Virus record (IMG/VR): IMGVR_UViG_3300025736_000177
Coordinates: 1 to 25,476 of that record
Direction: 5' to 3' (one strand)
DNA: 25,476 nt
Source: a virus
Shown here: positions 12,658 through 19,960 of the stretch, piece by piece
Numbering within the stretch: the first letter of the stretch is position 1
Layout: every line of letters starts with the position of its first letter
Position numbers and translations under genes: made by a program
Notes under the pieces: model-generated
Told to the model about the DNA's origin: nothing
Database searches by the model: none
The model's input: the letters and a program-made list of their open reading frames with translations, nothing else

Positions 12658-13905
12658 ATGGCACTTGAAAAACTTAGCAACAAGCAAATAGCATCTTATA
12701 GGGAGTCAACAGCTAGAATAAATATTCTTGAAGGCTCTGTTCGTTCTGGAAAATCCTTCATATTATTGCTTAGATGGCTAGATTTCTGTAGAACAGGCCC
12801 TAAGGGACCGTTAATAATATGTGGTAGAACAGACAAAACTATTAAGCGTAATATTATTATTCCCTTGCAGGCTATAGTAGGGAATGCAGTACAGTATTCT
12901 GTTGGCAAAGGAGAGGTTTCACTTTATAATCGCACAATGTATGTTGTCGGAGCCAATGACGACAGAGCGGAAGCGAAGATCAGGGGATCTGAATTTGCAG
13001 GAGCATTGCTAGACGAAGCCTCTCTACTCCCCGAAAACTTCTTTAAGATGTTACTTTCTAGGTTATCTATCCCCGATTCTAAGCTATTTTGTGCTACAAA
13101 CCCAGATAGTCCTTTTCATTGGCTTAAGCGCGATTTCATAGACAGGGAACATGAATTAGATCTAAAAGTTTTCTCATATACTATACATGATAACCCTGTT
13201 TTATCCGCAAAATATATCAGGGATCTATCAGCTGAGTATCAAGGGTTATGGTACAAGCGTTACATTCTAGGCCAGTGGGTGCTTGCAGATGGTGCGGTCT
13301 ATGATTTCTTTGACGAAGATATGCACGTTATGCAAATGCCAACATCTGAGGCTAACTATTATATTGTGGGTGTGGATTACGGTACTACCAACCCTTGCGT
13401 GTTTACATTGATAGGTTATAACCCTAATCAATACCCTAATATGTGGTTAGAGAAAGAATATTACTATGATTCTAAAAAAGAGATGAGACAGAAGTCAGAT
13501 TATGATTACTCGAACGATTTAATAAAGTTTATCAGTGGATATAATGTAAAGCGTATATATATAGATCCCTCTGCTGCCTCCTTTAAACAAGAATTAAGAC
13601 GTAATGGAGTTAATAACGTAATGGACGCTGTTAATGATGTTGTTCCTGGAATACGTTTTGTCGGTCAACTACTCACTAATGGAACGTATAAGATCTGTTC
13701 AAACTGCACGGAAACGATTAAAGAATTCAGTAATTATCTATGGGATTCTAAGGCTTCTGAACGTGGTGAAGATAAGCCAATTAAGAAGTTTGACCATAGT
13801 TGTGACTCCCAACGCTACGCCCTCTACACTCATTTTTTCAATAAAAATCTAAGACAAGAATTTACAGAGCGAGATGCTGAAGAACTAGAACAAATGTATC
13901 GTTAA
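12658..13905 (+). CDS. terL: Terminase large subunit (PBSX-like)
   Basis: A 415-residue packaging motor. Walker A is GSVRSGKS (26-33), Walker B ALLDE (116-120), and the coupling motif CATNPDSP (145-152). The RNase H-like nuclease carries D240 (GVDYGTTNP), D303 (IDPSAA) and D383 (DHSCDSQRYAL). The length is normal and all catalytic positions are present. It should cut concatemers and pump DNA into the prohead through the portal encoded downstream. No strong SD precedes the ATG. Confidence 0.93.
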   Translation: MALEKLSNKQIASYRESTARINILEGSVRSGKSFILLLRWLDFCRTGPKGPLIICGRTDKTIKRNIIIPLQAIVGNAVQYSVGKGEVSLYNRTMYVVGANDDRAEAKIRGSEFAGALLDEASLLPENFFKMLLSRLSIPDSKLFCATNPDSPFHWLKRDFIDREHELDLKVFSYTIHDNPVLSAKYIRDLSAEYQGLWYKRYILGQWVLADGAVYDFFDEDMHVMQMPTSEANYYIVGVDYGTTNPCVFTLIGYNPNQYPNMWLEKEYYYDSKKEMRQKSDYDYSNDLIKFISGYNVKRIYIDPSAASFKQELRRNGVNNVMDAVNDVVPGIRFVGQLLTNGTYKICSNCTETIKEFSNYLWDSKASERGEDKPIKKFDHSCDSQRYALYTHFFNKNLRQEFTERDAEELEQMYR

Positions 13906-13921
13906 AGTATTTTTATTACCA

Positions 13922-13950
13922 TAGAAATTAATTCAAAAATTTAGTATAAT
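13922..13950 (+). promoter_or_regulatory. Candidate sigma-70-type promoter before the lipoprotein gene
   Basis: TAGAAA (13922-13927), a 17-base spacer and a perfect TATAAT (13945-13950). It lies in the gap after the terminase stop and would drive the lipoprotein gene and possibly the structural operon. Confidence 0.55.
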
Positions 13951-14025
13951 GTAGTTTTACTAGTTGAATATGCTTTACATTAATTTTCTGTTTCTGTAAT
14001 GGCAAAATCTATCAAGGAATTAAGA

Positions 14026-14214
14026 ATGAATCTATTCAAAATAATTATATTTATACCATTATTTTTATCTAGTTGTACTCCAATGTTAAAATGGCAAACA
14101 GAATATCCTGATAATTACGCAGAAGAGTTAATAGAAAATCTCATTGAAAGTAAAACGGGAAAACAAATTGACTTAACTCCTATTACTGGAGAAGAAAGAC
14201 AAAAGTTAAACTGA
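14026..14214 (+). CDS. Small lipoprotein
   Basis: A 62-residue protein with a signal peptide MNLFKIIIFIPLFLSSC; LSSC is a lipobox, so the mature protein would begin at Cys17 with a lipid anchor. The mature part is 46 residues (TPMLKWQTEYPDNYAEELIE start), acidic and helical. The ATG at 14026 has AAGGA 8 bases upstream; an in-frame ATG at 13999 would bury the signal peptide. It sits alone between terminase and portal with its own candidate promoter, like a moron gene. It could be a spanin-type o-component, a superinfection-exclusion lipoprotein or a host-conversion factor; none is shown. Confidence 0.65.
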   Translation: MNLFKIIIFIPLFLSSCTPMLKWQTEYPDNYAEELIENLIESKTGKQIDLTPITGEERQKLN

Positions 14215-14253
14215 GGGAATCTCTGTAACTTAAAACATTACATTGTATGGGGG

Positions 14254-14284
14254 ATTAGGTAGTTTTAAAGAACTAAATCCTAAT
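14254..14284 (+). promoter_or_regulatory. Hairpin in the portal leader
   Basis: ATTAGGTAGTT (14254-14264) pairs with AACTA (14271-14275) and CCTAAT (14279-14284) around a TTAAAG loop, leaving a 3-base AAT bulge. No T-run follows, so it is not an intrinsic terminator. Together with the rest of 14215-14361 it forms a 147-base leader before the portal gene. Confidence 0.4.
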
Positions 14285-14361
14285 AGCTAGCACCTCCGCC
14301 CCTCTTATTTTAAGACTCTATACCACCCCGCAAGGGAGAGTTACTACACACGAGGACATTT

Positions 14362-16425
14362 ATGATAAGTGATAATGCTATTGTACGTGAGTATGATGAA
14401 TTATATCAAGATGATTATTTGGCATGGAATGCGTTCTATCCATTAGCAGATACAGATTTACGCGCCTATCTTGGGGATCAGTGGAACGAATCAGAAAAAC
14501 AGAAACTATTTTCAGAGGGAAGAAACGCCCTTGTCTTCAACTATATCCGTCGAAATATTAATTTACTCACTGGTTATCAGCGTAAAAACAGACTTAGCTC
14601 AATTGTATCTCCTACAGAAACATCGGATCAACAAGCAGCCGATCAATTATCACAATTACTTCTTTATGCTCTCAATTACGGAGATGGTTACAAATTCATC
14701 TCAGAATCATTTGGTGGAGGCTTAAAGACAGGTTTTAATTTACTTAATATATGGATGGATTATAGAGATGACCCGATTAATGGCGATATTCGTTTTGGCA
14801 GAGATCCTTATTCTGGTTTTATTGTTGATCCGTACTTTACGCAACTAGATTTTTCAGATTGTGACCACGTTATCAAGCGTAAATATCTTAGTGCTGATCA
14901 AGCAGCATCACTGCTACCAGGACAGCGCAAAGACATTGAAATGCTATCGAAACAAGGGTGGTCAAGAGATGATAAATTTACATGGATTCCATATCAAAAA
15001 CAGCCGAGTGGTGAGAATTTCTTAGCGTATAATGAAGTTTATAAACAAGGTTGGGAAATGGTTGACATGCTTGTTGACGAAGAGACAGGCGAATATACCG
15101 AGTGGGAAGGCGACAAGGAAGGCTTAAGTTTTTTCAAAAAGAACTATCCTCAATTAAAAGTAGTTAAGAAGCCTAAAAAGTATGTTGATTGTCATATTAT
15201 TGTTAATGATGAGTTCATGCGAACTGAAAGGAATCAATACGGATTAAACGAGTACCCTTTTGTTCCGATGGTGGGGATATTTGAACCAGAATCTGACTCT
15301 TGGGCTCTTAAAATACAGTCATTAGTACGTTGCCAGCTTGATCCACAGAAAGAGGCTAATAAGCGCCGATCGCAGATGGTAGATATTTTGGACTCTCAAA
15401 TTAATTCTGGTTGGCTAGCTAAGAAATCTGCAGTAGTTAACCCAAGATCTCTATTTCAAAGTTCTCAAGGTAAAGTTATATGGATGGAAGATAGCGCCCA
15501 GCCAGGCGATATTGAAAAGGTTCAACCAGCACAGATACCGCAAGGGATGTTTGAGCTTCAAAAGCAGTTTGACCAAGACATTATGACAATAGCAGGCGTT
15601 AATGACGCTGCATTTGGAATGACAGAGAACGCTCAAGAGTCTGGAATCATGATGATGGTTCGACAGAGTGCATCTATTGTTAATCTTCAAGATATTTTTG
15701 ACAACCTACGCTATGCACAAAAATTAATTTCTAAAAAAGCTCTTAAGATGATCCAGACTTGGAAACCAGAGAAAATAGAGAGAATAATCAATCAAAAGCC
15801 AGCTGAACAATTCTATAACAAAGAAACCATAAAGTATGACGTTTCGGTTCAAGAAGGTGTTTTAACTGATAGCCAGCGCCAGATCTACTTTAGGCAGATG
15901 GTTGATCTATATCAATTAACAGGAGCTAACCAAGGCAGTCCAATAACACCTAAGATGCTAATAGATGCAGCCCCACTGCAAGGAAAGTCTGAGCTTAACC
16001 AACAGATAGAACAGAACGAAAAACAAGCAGCACAACAAGCACAGAAAGCAGAACAAGTACAACAACAAGTCCTCAATTCTCAATTAGAGCTTAACAAAGC
16101 ATCAGCAATAGAAAAAATTGCAGGAGGAAAAGAAAGATTTACACGTTCGGTTGCAAATATGGGATTGGAAGATTCTAGAGCAGCAGATGCTATTGATTCA
16201 AGAGCTTCCGCAGCACTAGATAAAGCTAGAGCAATGAAAGAACTTGATTCTATGGATGATGACAGATTGATGAAATATATGCAAATAATTTCTCAAATGG
16301 AAGAGATGGGACGAGTTAAGGAAGAAGAAGTGAAAGAGGACGATGTAAGAATTTCTGAGGAAGGCGGGCAAGCAGCAGCTCAACCAATATCAGGACAACA
16401 AGAACAACAACCTTCGGAGGTTTAA
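14362..16425 (+). CDS. P22-like portal protein
   Basis: A 687-residue portal. The first 100 residues (NALVFNYIRRNINLLTGYQR near 55-74) match the P22-type portal N-terminus. The middle has GGGLKTGFNLLNIWMDYRDD and NEYPFVPMVGIFEPESDSWA, and later IMTIAGVNDAAFGMTENAQE. The C-terminal 150 residues are Gln/Ala/Glu-rich and helical, as in the portal barrel. It forms the dodecameric ring at the packaging vertex and docks the terminase and neck. SD GAGGA lies 7 bases upstream, after a CTACACACGA motif shared with the scaffold leader. Confidence 0.88.
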   Translation: MISDNAIVREYDELYQDDYLAWNAFYPLADTDLRAYLGDQWNESEKQKLFSEGRNALVFNYIRRNINLLTGYQRKNRLSSIVSPTETSDQQAADQLSQLLLYALNYGDGYKFISESFGGGLKTGFNLLNIWMDYRDDPINGDIRFGRDPYSGFIVDPYFTQLDFSDCDHVIKRKYLSADQAASLLPGQRKDIEMLSKQGWSRDDKFTWIPYQKQPSGENFLAYNEVYKQGWEMVDMLVDEETGEYTEWEGDKEGLSFFKKNYPQLKVVKKPKKYVDCHIIVNDEFMRTERNQYGLNEYPFVPMVGIFEPESDSWALKIQSLVRCQLDPQKEANKRRSQMVDILDSQINSGWLAKKSAVVNPRSLFQSSQGKVIWMEDSAQPGDIEKVQPAQIPQGMFELQKQFDQDIMTIAGVNDAAFGMTENAQESGIMMMVRQSASIVNLQDIFDNLRYAQKLISKKALKMIQTWKPEKIERIINQKPAEQFYNKETIKYDVSVQEGVLTDSQRQIYFRQMVDLYQLTGANQGSPITPKMLIDAAPLQGKSELNQQIEQNEKQAAQQAQKAEQVQQQVLNSQLELNKASAIEKIAGGKERFTRSVANMGLEDSRAADAIDSRASAALDKARAMKELDSMDDDRLMKYMQIISQMEEMGRVKEEEVKEDDVRISEEGGQAAAQPISGQQEQQPSEV

Positions 16426-16605
16426 ATGGACAAGGTAAAGAGTTCTAATTCATCTAAGGGAGGAATCACTATTAAAGACAATACACAGGCAAGCCCTGTT
16501 AAGTCTATTAAGACTAATTCTGAACAGTATGACTTAGGAAAAATTAAAAAATACTCTTGTGGCAGCAAAGGATATCCATCCCAAGCTTTACCAAATAGTA
16601 TTTAA
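16426..16605 (+). CDS. Unknown small protein (59 aa) after portal
   Basis: Starts immediately after the portal stop with a strong SD (CGGAGG) 6 bases upstream. MDKVKSSNSSKGGITIKDNT starts the basic, Ser/Lys/Asn-rich protein, with a single Cys near the end (YSCGSKGYPS). It is probably disordered. A minor head component is possible from location. Confidence 0.6.
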   Translation: MDKVKSSNSSKGGITIKDNTQASPVKSIKTNSEQYDLGKIKKYSCGSKGYPSQALPNSI

Positions 16606-16618
16606 GGAAAAATAAATT

Positions 16619-16990
16619 ATGGTTCAAGAGACTGGGGAGACCCGTGACGCAATCATTGAAGACGATAACAAAGAAATACAGGCTATCGTAGCTGCCAATA
16701 GGGACAAAATGGTTCCATATTGGATCGTATTATTTGCCACTCCGTCCAAGACATGCGTAGATGGTTATCCCACCTTGATGAAATATATTAAAGCGTATTC
16801 AACCAAGCCACTTCCCAAAGTTGGGATGATCGTAGGCGAAGTTGATAATCACAAAGGAACGATTCAATGGGATGTAAACATGCCACAAAAACCGTTTGAT
16901 TTTGATGCGCTAACATTAGTAGGAGCGAAGTCCTGTAATGAGGTAATCACGGAAACTACCTCTATTCCAGGAGCATATATAACACAATAG
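16619..16990 (+). CDS. Unknown head-region protein
   Basis: A 123-residue protein between portal and scaffold. It has an acidic helical start (TRDAIIEDDNKEIQAIVAAN), then an alternating strand pattern (PYWIVLFATPSK, LPKVGMIVGEVDNHKG, GTIQWDVNMPQKPFDFDALT). Similar-sized proteins occur at this position in other phages with P22-type portals, by recollection. Function is unknown. Confidence 0.6.
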   Translation: MVQETGETRDAIIEDDNKEIQAIVAANRDKMVPYWIVLFATPSKTCVDGYPTLMKYIKAYSTKPLPKVGMIVGEVDNHKGTIQWDVNMPQKPFDFDALTLVGAKSCNEVITETTSIPGAYITQ

Positions 16991-17065
16991 TGCCGCCGAC
17001 ACTGGCTAATACCACCCTGATACCACCAGGAGCCAAAACGGGCGAGCTTAAGGAGCTACACACGA

Positions 17066-17740
17066 ATGAATGACGAAAATAACGTTTCGGGCGATCAAAT
17101 TATGGAAGCCGCCGTTCCACCATCAGATGAAAATATTCAAGCTCAACCAGAGCAAGTAGATACAGGCGAGGTTCAACAAGAACAAAACGTACCTTTATCT
17201 GCACTGCAATCTGAAAGAGCGAAAAGACAATCTGTGGAAGATGACCTTCGAATGATAAAGGATCATCTAGCCTTAAACCAAGTGAAGCAATCTCAACCAG
17301 CGCCAAAGAATGATTTCGAAGGCCTGGAAGATGGGGATGTTATGACTGTAGGAGAATTTAAAAAACTCTCTGGAAGCATGGCCAACCAGTTTAAAACAAC
17401 GATTGAAGAAATGAAAATGGCTCAGAAAAATCCCGACTATCAAGAAGTAATCACAAAATATTTACCCGATGTATTGAAACAAAACCCAGGTCTGCAAAGC
17501 ACTCTGCAAAAAACCCAGGATTATGAACTTGCCTACTATTTGGCTAAAAATTCCGAGACATATCGGACTGAGAATAAGAGAAGCAAAAAGTCTGCTGATG
17601 CACAACGCATAGTTGCAAATGCCAATAGGGCAGGAAGTTTATCGAGTACAGGCTCTACTTCACCTATTTCTCAAGCTAAAAGGTACAAGGACATGTCAGA
17701 TGATGAGTTTAAACAGACTGTAGCCAGACATTTGGGATAA
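17066..17740 (+). CDS. Capsid scaffolding protein
   Basis: A 224-residue acidic, Gln-rich helical protein directly before the major capsid gene. A disordered start is followed by VPLSALQSERAKRQSVEDDL (about 42-61), a common scaffold motif, coiled-coil character to about 135 and a basic C-terminus (RYKDMSDDEFKQTVARHLG), as expected for the capsid-contacting tail of a scaffold. It would guide prohead assembly and then leave. AAGGAG at 17049-17054 is the SD, and CTACACACGA abuts the ATG. Confidence 0.8.
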   Translation: MNDENNVSGDQIMEAAVPPSDENIQAQPEQVDTGEVQQEQNVPLSALQSERAKRQSVEDDLRMIKDHLALNQVKQSQPAPKNDFEGLEDGDVMTVGEFKKLSGSMANQFKTTIEEMKMAQKNPDYQEVITKYLPDVLKQNPGLQSTLQKTQDYELAYYLAKNSETYRTENKRSKKSADAQRIVANANRAGSLSSTGSTSPISQAKRYKDMSDDEFKQTVARHLG

Positions 17741-17759
17741 AAAAACTTAGGAGTTTTTT

Positions 17760-18020
17760 ATGACTATGACAACCACAGCGGTACTTTCTCCAGCCGTTCG
17801 GGAATATTACGACAGGCTTTTATTGATGACAGCGTATCCAACGCTTATTCATTTAAAATTTGCCCAGAGACGTATTCTTCCTGAAAAAAACGGAGACACA
17901 ATTGTCTTCAGAAGATACTCAAAACTTGACACAGTACCTATTCCTTTAATTGATGGCCGTACTCCTCCAGGAGCACCACTATCAGCTACAGATATCAAGG
18001 CACGTGTGAGCTTTTACGGT
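17760..18020 (+). CDS. Major capsid protein exon 1
   Basis: Eighty-seven complete codons ending in TACGGT. The final U pairs with G18053 of the intron guide as the usual U-G wobble. Confidence 0.8.
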
Positions 18021-19907
18021 AGACACTATTTGAGTCTTGCAGCTTAGAAATTGCCGTAGTAAAATGATTTCGAATTCGGGGAAACTCCGCAAAGGACAAT
18101 CCCGAGCCAAGCCGCAAAGGAAGGTGTAGAGACTATGTTTAAAAATCGATTAGAGTTTAAGGGAGCAGTAATAGGAATGTGTTTAGGAGATGGACATTTA
18201 AGAATACCAAAAGGCGGTATTAATGCTCAATATTCAATGACGCATTGCAAAAAACAGAAAGATTATATGCTTTATAAAATTGAAATGCTTGAATATTTAA
18301 CATCATGTTGGAGTAAGGAAGGTTCTTCTTCACTAAATGGTAAAATATTTGAAAATTTCAAGATGCAAACTAAATCGCATCCATTTTATACAAAACTAAT
18401 GGATCATCTTTATTTTGATAAAAGACGTACAGTAGATGAACATGTAATGAAATGCATTACACCATTAGGATTAGCATTATGGTATCAGGACGATGGAACA
18501 CTTCGTCAAAATGACGATTTTTTAGTTCCTGTTATATATACATATGCCTATTCAAAGACTGAAGTAGAAATGATGTGTAGAATGCTTCAAAAGAAATTCG
18601 GATTACAATGGAGATGTAATCAACATGATAAATATTTTGCGATGAGATTAAGAAGATCTGATAGAAAACCATTCTATGATTTAATCAGACAATATATTCA
18701 TCCAACAATGGAATACAAGATAAAGGATGACGGACAACGCCCAAGAGCAGATAGGGGTGAAAACTTTACTTTAAACTGTAACCATTGTGGAAAAGATTTT
18801 GATGTCGAATATAAGTATCGAAAAATACGAAAATTTTGCAGCTCAAAATGTTATCATGATAATAGATTAAACAACAAAGAGGAATCACATGCTGAGTAAG
18901 CATGTAAGATATAGTCCAAACCTAGTAGTAATATTAGGAGTTAGCAGAAATGACTAACCGCTCGAAAGAGTAGTAATAAAAAGAATTTTGTAACAATTAC
19001 AAATCAAGTTCAGTTAACCGTTTCATTATTAGGCGGTTATAAAACCTTTTCTAATTGCTTGGAAGCCGCAGCGTAAAGACGGTGGCGACAAGGTGCAAGC
19101 AGAGTTTTGACTCGTGCAGCACGAACGACTAAACGAAAGGGCTCCTTTATAGGAGATGCGATAGTCTGATCCAACTACGACAAGAGTTGGAGGGAAAGTC
19201 GAAGAACTTTTCCCGCCATAGTAATATGGTCAGTAGGCATAACTAAGCCGAAAGTAACAGGTAGCGAAGATAGAGTTTTAAATGAGTCAGCTAGATTGCT
19301 TTCTCAAAATTTAGCTCAAACAATGGACGAAGTAACTCGTGACGTTTTAGCAAGTACAACATCAGTGCTACAGTGTAGCAATGGTATTAATGGTGAAACA
19401 CCAACAGAATTAACTAAAGCTGATATTGACGCTGCAGTTAAAACAATTCTTGGAAACGATGGTGAGATGATCAGCGAAGTAGTAACAGGCACTAACGCTT
19501 TTGCAACTTCACCAGTTAGACCAGCTTTCTGGGGTTACATGGATACAGATCTTTTAGATGACCTAGAAGCTTGTGCTAACTTTGTTAACTCAAGTAACTA
19601 CGCATCTCAAGGTACTGTTTTAGATGCAGAATGGGGCTCAACAGGCAATGTAAGATGGTTATACACGTCAGCAGGTAGCGTAAGCGCTGCAGCGACACCA
19701 GTGTATAATAACATTATTGTTGGTAAAGAGGCGTACGCAGTTGTACACCTTAAATCAGAAACAGGTGATTTCTATGTAGAGCCATTAGGTTCTGGTGGAT
19801 CAGCTGACCCATTACATCAGAGAGGAAGTGTCGGTTGGCAACATCCGTTTGTAGCAAGAATACTAAATGATGCATTTATGCTGAATCTTATGAGCACACA
19901 TTCTTAG
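17760..19907 (+). CDS. Major capsid protein, N4-gp56-like, split by two group I introns
   Basis: Predicted join of 17760-18020, 18984-19021 and 19265-19907 (exon 3 may start at 19262), giving 313 residues. Exon 1 has YDRLLLMTAYPTLIHLKFAQ and GDTIVFRRYSKLDTVPIPL, ending SFYG. Exon 2 adds NFVTITNQVQLTV. Exon 3 continues EDRVLNESARLLSQNLAQTM, then DEVTRDVLASTTSVLQ and ends near VARILNDAFMLNL. This order matches the N4-gp56 capsid family. Without splicing, translation stops at 18047 after 95 residues. The gene follows the scaffold, with AGGAG at 17748-17752 as SD. It builds the icosahedral shell. Exon boundaries are inferred from frame, family pattern and P1/P10 pairing. Confidence 0.85.
18021..18983 (+). 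ncRNA. Group I intron 1 in the capsid gene, with endonuclease ORF
   Basis: A self-splicing intron of 963 nt. P1: exon TACGGT (18015-18020) with guide GCCGTA (18053-18058), U-G at the splice site. P10: exon 2 AATTT with AAATT (18048-18052). P3: TGATTT (18065-18070) with AAATCG (18143-18148). P4: TCGGG (18076-18080) with CCCGA (18101-18105). P5: TCC/GGA within it. P7: GACTA (18131-18135) with TAGTC (18912-18916). After the ORF come a P9-like CCTA/TAGG, GTTAG/CTAAC and CTC-GAAA-GAG. The intron ends in G18983. AAGATATAGTCC before P9 is a typical core element. The type is probably IA. Confidence 0.88.
18135..18899 (+). CDS. Intron-encoded LAGLIDADG homing endonuclease with C-terminal zinc motif
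   Basis: A 254-residue protein. LAGLIDADG motif 1 is GAVIGMCLGDG (10-20, D19) and motif 2 GLALWYQDDG (112-121, D119/D120), so both active-site helices are in one chain. The C-terminus has CNHCGKDF and KFCSSKC (C215, C218, C235, C239), a possible C4 zinc finger that may bind DNA or RNA. It should cut intron-less alleles of the capsid gene so that repair copies the intron in. The ATG lies in P7 and codons 3-5 overlap P3, so the ORF is rooted in the ribozyme core (P8 side). The stop lies in the loop of hairpin ACATGC/GCATGT (18887-18905). Confidence 0.87.
   Translation: MFKNRLEFKGAVIGMCLGDGHLRIPKGGINAQYSMTHCKKQKDYMLYKIEMLEYLTSCWSKEGSSSLNGKIFENFKMQTKSHPFYTKLMDHLYFDKRRTVDEHVMKCITPLGLALWYQDDGTLRQNDDFLVPVIYTYAYSKTEVEMMCRMLQKKFGLQWRCNQHDKYFAMRLRRSDRKPFYDLIRQYIHPTMEYKIKDDGQRPRADRGENFTLNCNHCGKDFDVEYKYRKIRKFCSSKCYHDNRLNNKEESHAE
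18984..19021 (+). CDS. Major capsid protein exon 2 (38-nt micro-exon)
   Basis: Encodes NFVTITNQVQLT plus two bases of a Val codon. It lies between the two introns. Its 3' end TAACCGT pairs with the guide of intron 2, and its first bases pair with intron 1 (P10), so almost the whole exon serves both ribozymes. Confidence 0.8.
19022..19264 (+). ncRNA. Group I intron 2 in the capsid gene, no ORF
   Basis: About 243 nt. P1: exon TAACCGT (19015-19021) with guide GCGGTTA (19033-19039), U-G wobble at the splice site. P7-like GACTA in CGAACGACTAAACG pairs with TAGTC in GCGATAGTCTGATCC. Extra hairpins are CTCC/GGAG, CCAACT/AGTTGG, GGGAAAGT with ACTTTTCCC (one bulge), and CCATA-GTAA-TATGG with a GNRA loop. 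Frame requires exon 3 to start at the third codon base after a G: 19265 (preferred, family length) or 19262. No protein is encoded, so mobility would need help in trans. Confidence 0.8.
19265..19907 (+). CDS. Major capsid protein exon 3
   Basis: Carries most of the capsid fold, from EDRVLNESARLLSQNLAQ to the stop at 19905-19907. A TTG at 19296 opens the same frame but lies inside the conserved helix, so it is not a true start. Confidence 0.8.
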
Positions 19908-19929
19908 GTCTACACAATAATCTAAGAAT
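19900..19929. repeat. Inverted repeat across the capsid stop codon
   Basis: ATTCTTAG (19900-19907) and CTAAGAAT (19922-19929) form a perfect 8-bp stem with a 14-nt loop between the capsid gene and the HNH gene. No T-run follows. It may mark an insertion boundary or slow read-through. Confidence 0.4.
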
Positions 19930-19960
19930 ATGACAAAGTATCTCTAAAGGGAGGTACAAA

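Noticed and set aside
13906-14361. Integrase or attachment site near the lipoprotein gene
   Set aside because: No recombinase gene or duplicated core sequence is visible there.
18021-18047. Short 95-residue capsid-like protein ending at 18047
   Set aside because: The last nine codons lie inside intron 1 and lack the family sequence; the capsid frame resumes exactly at 18984.
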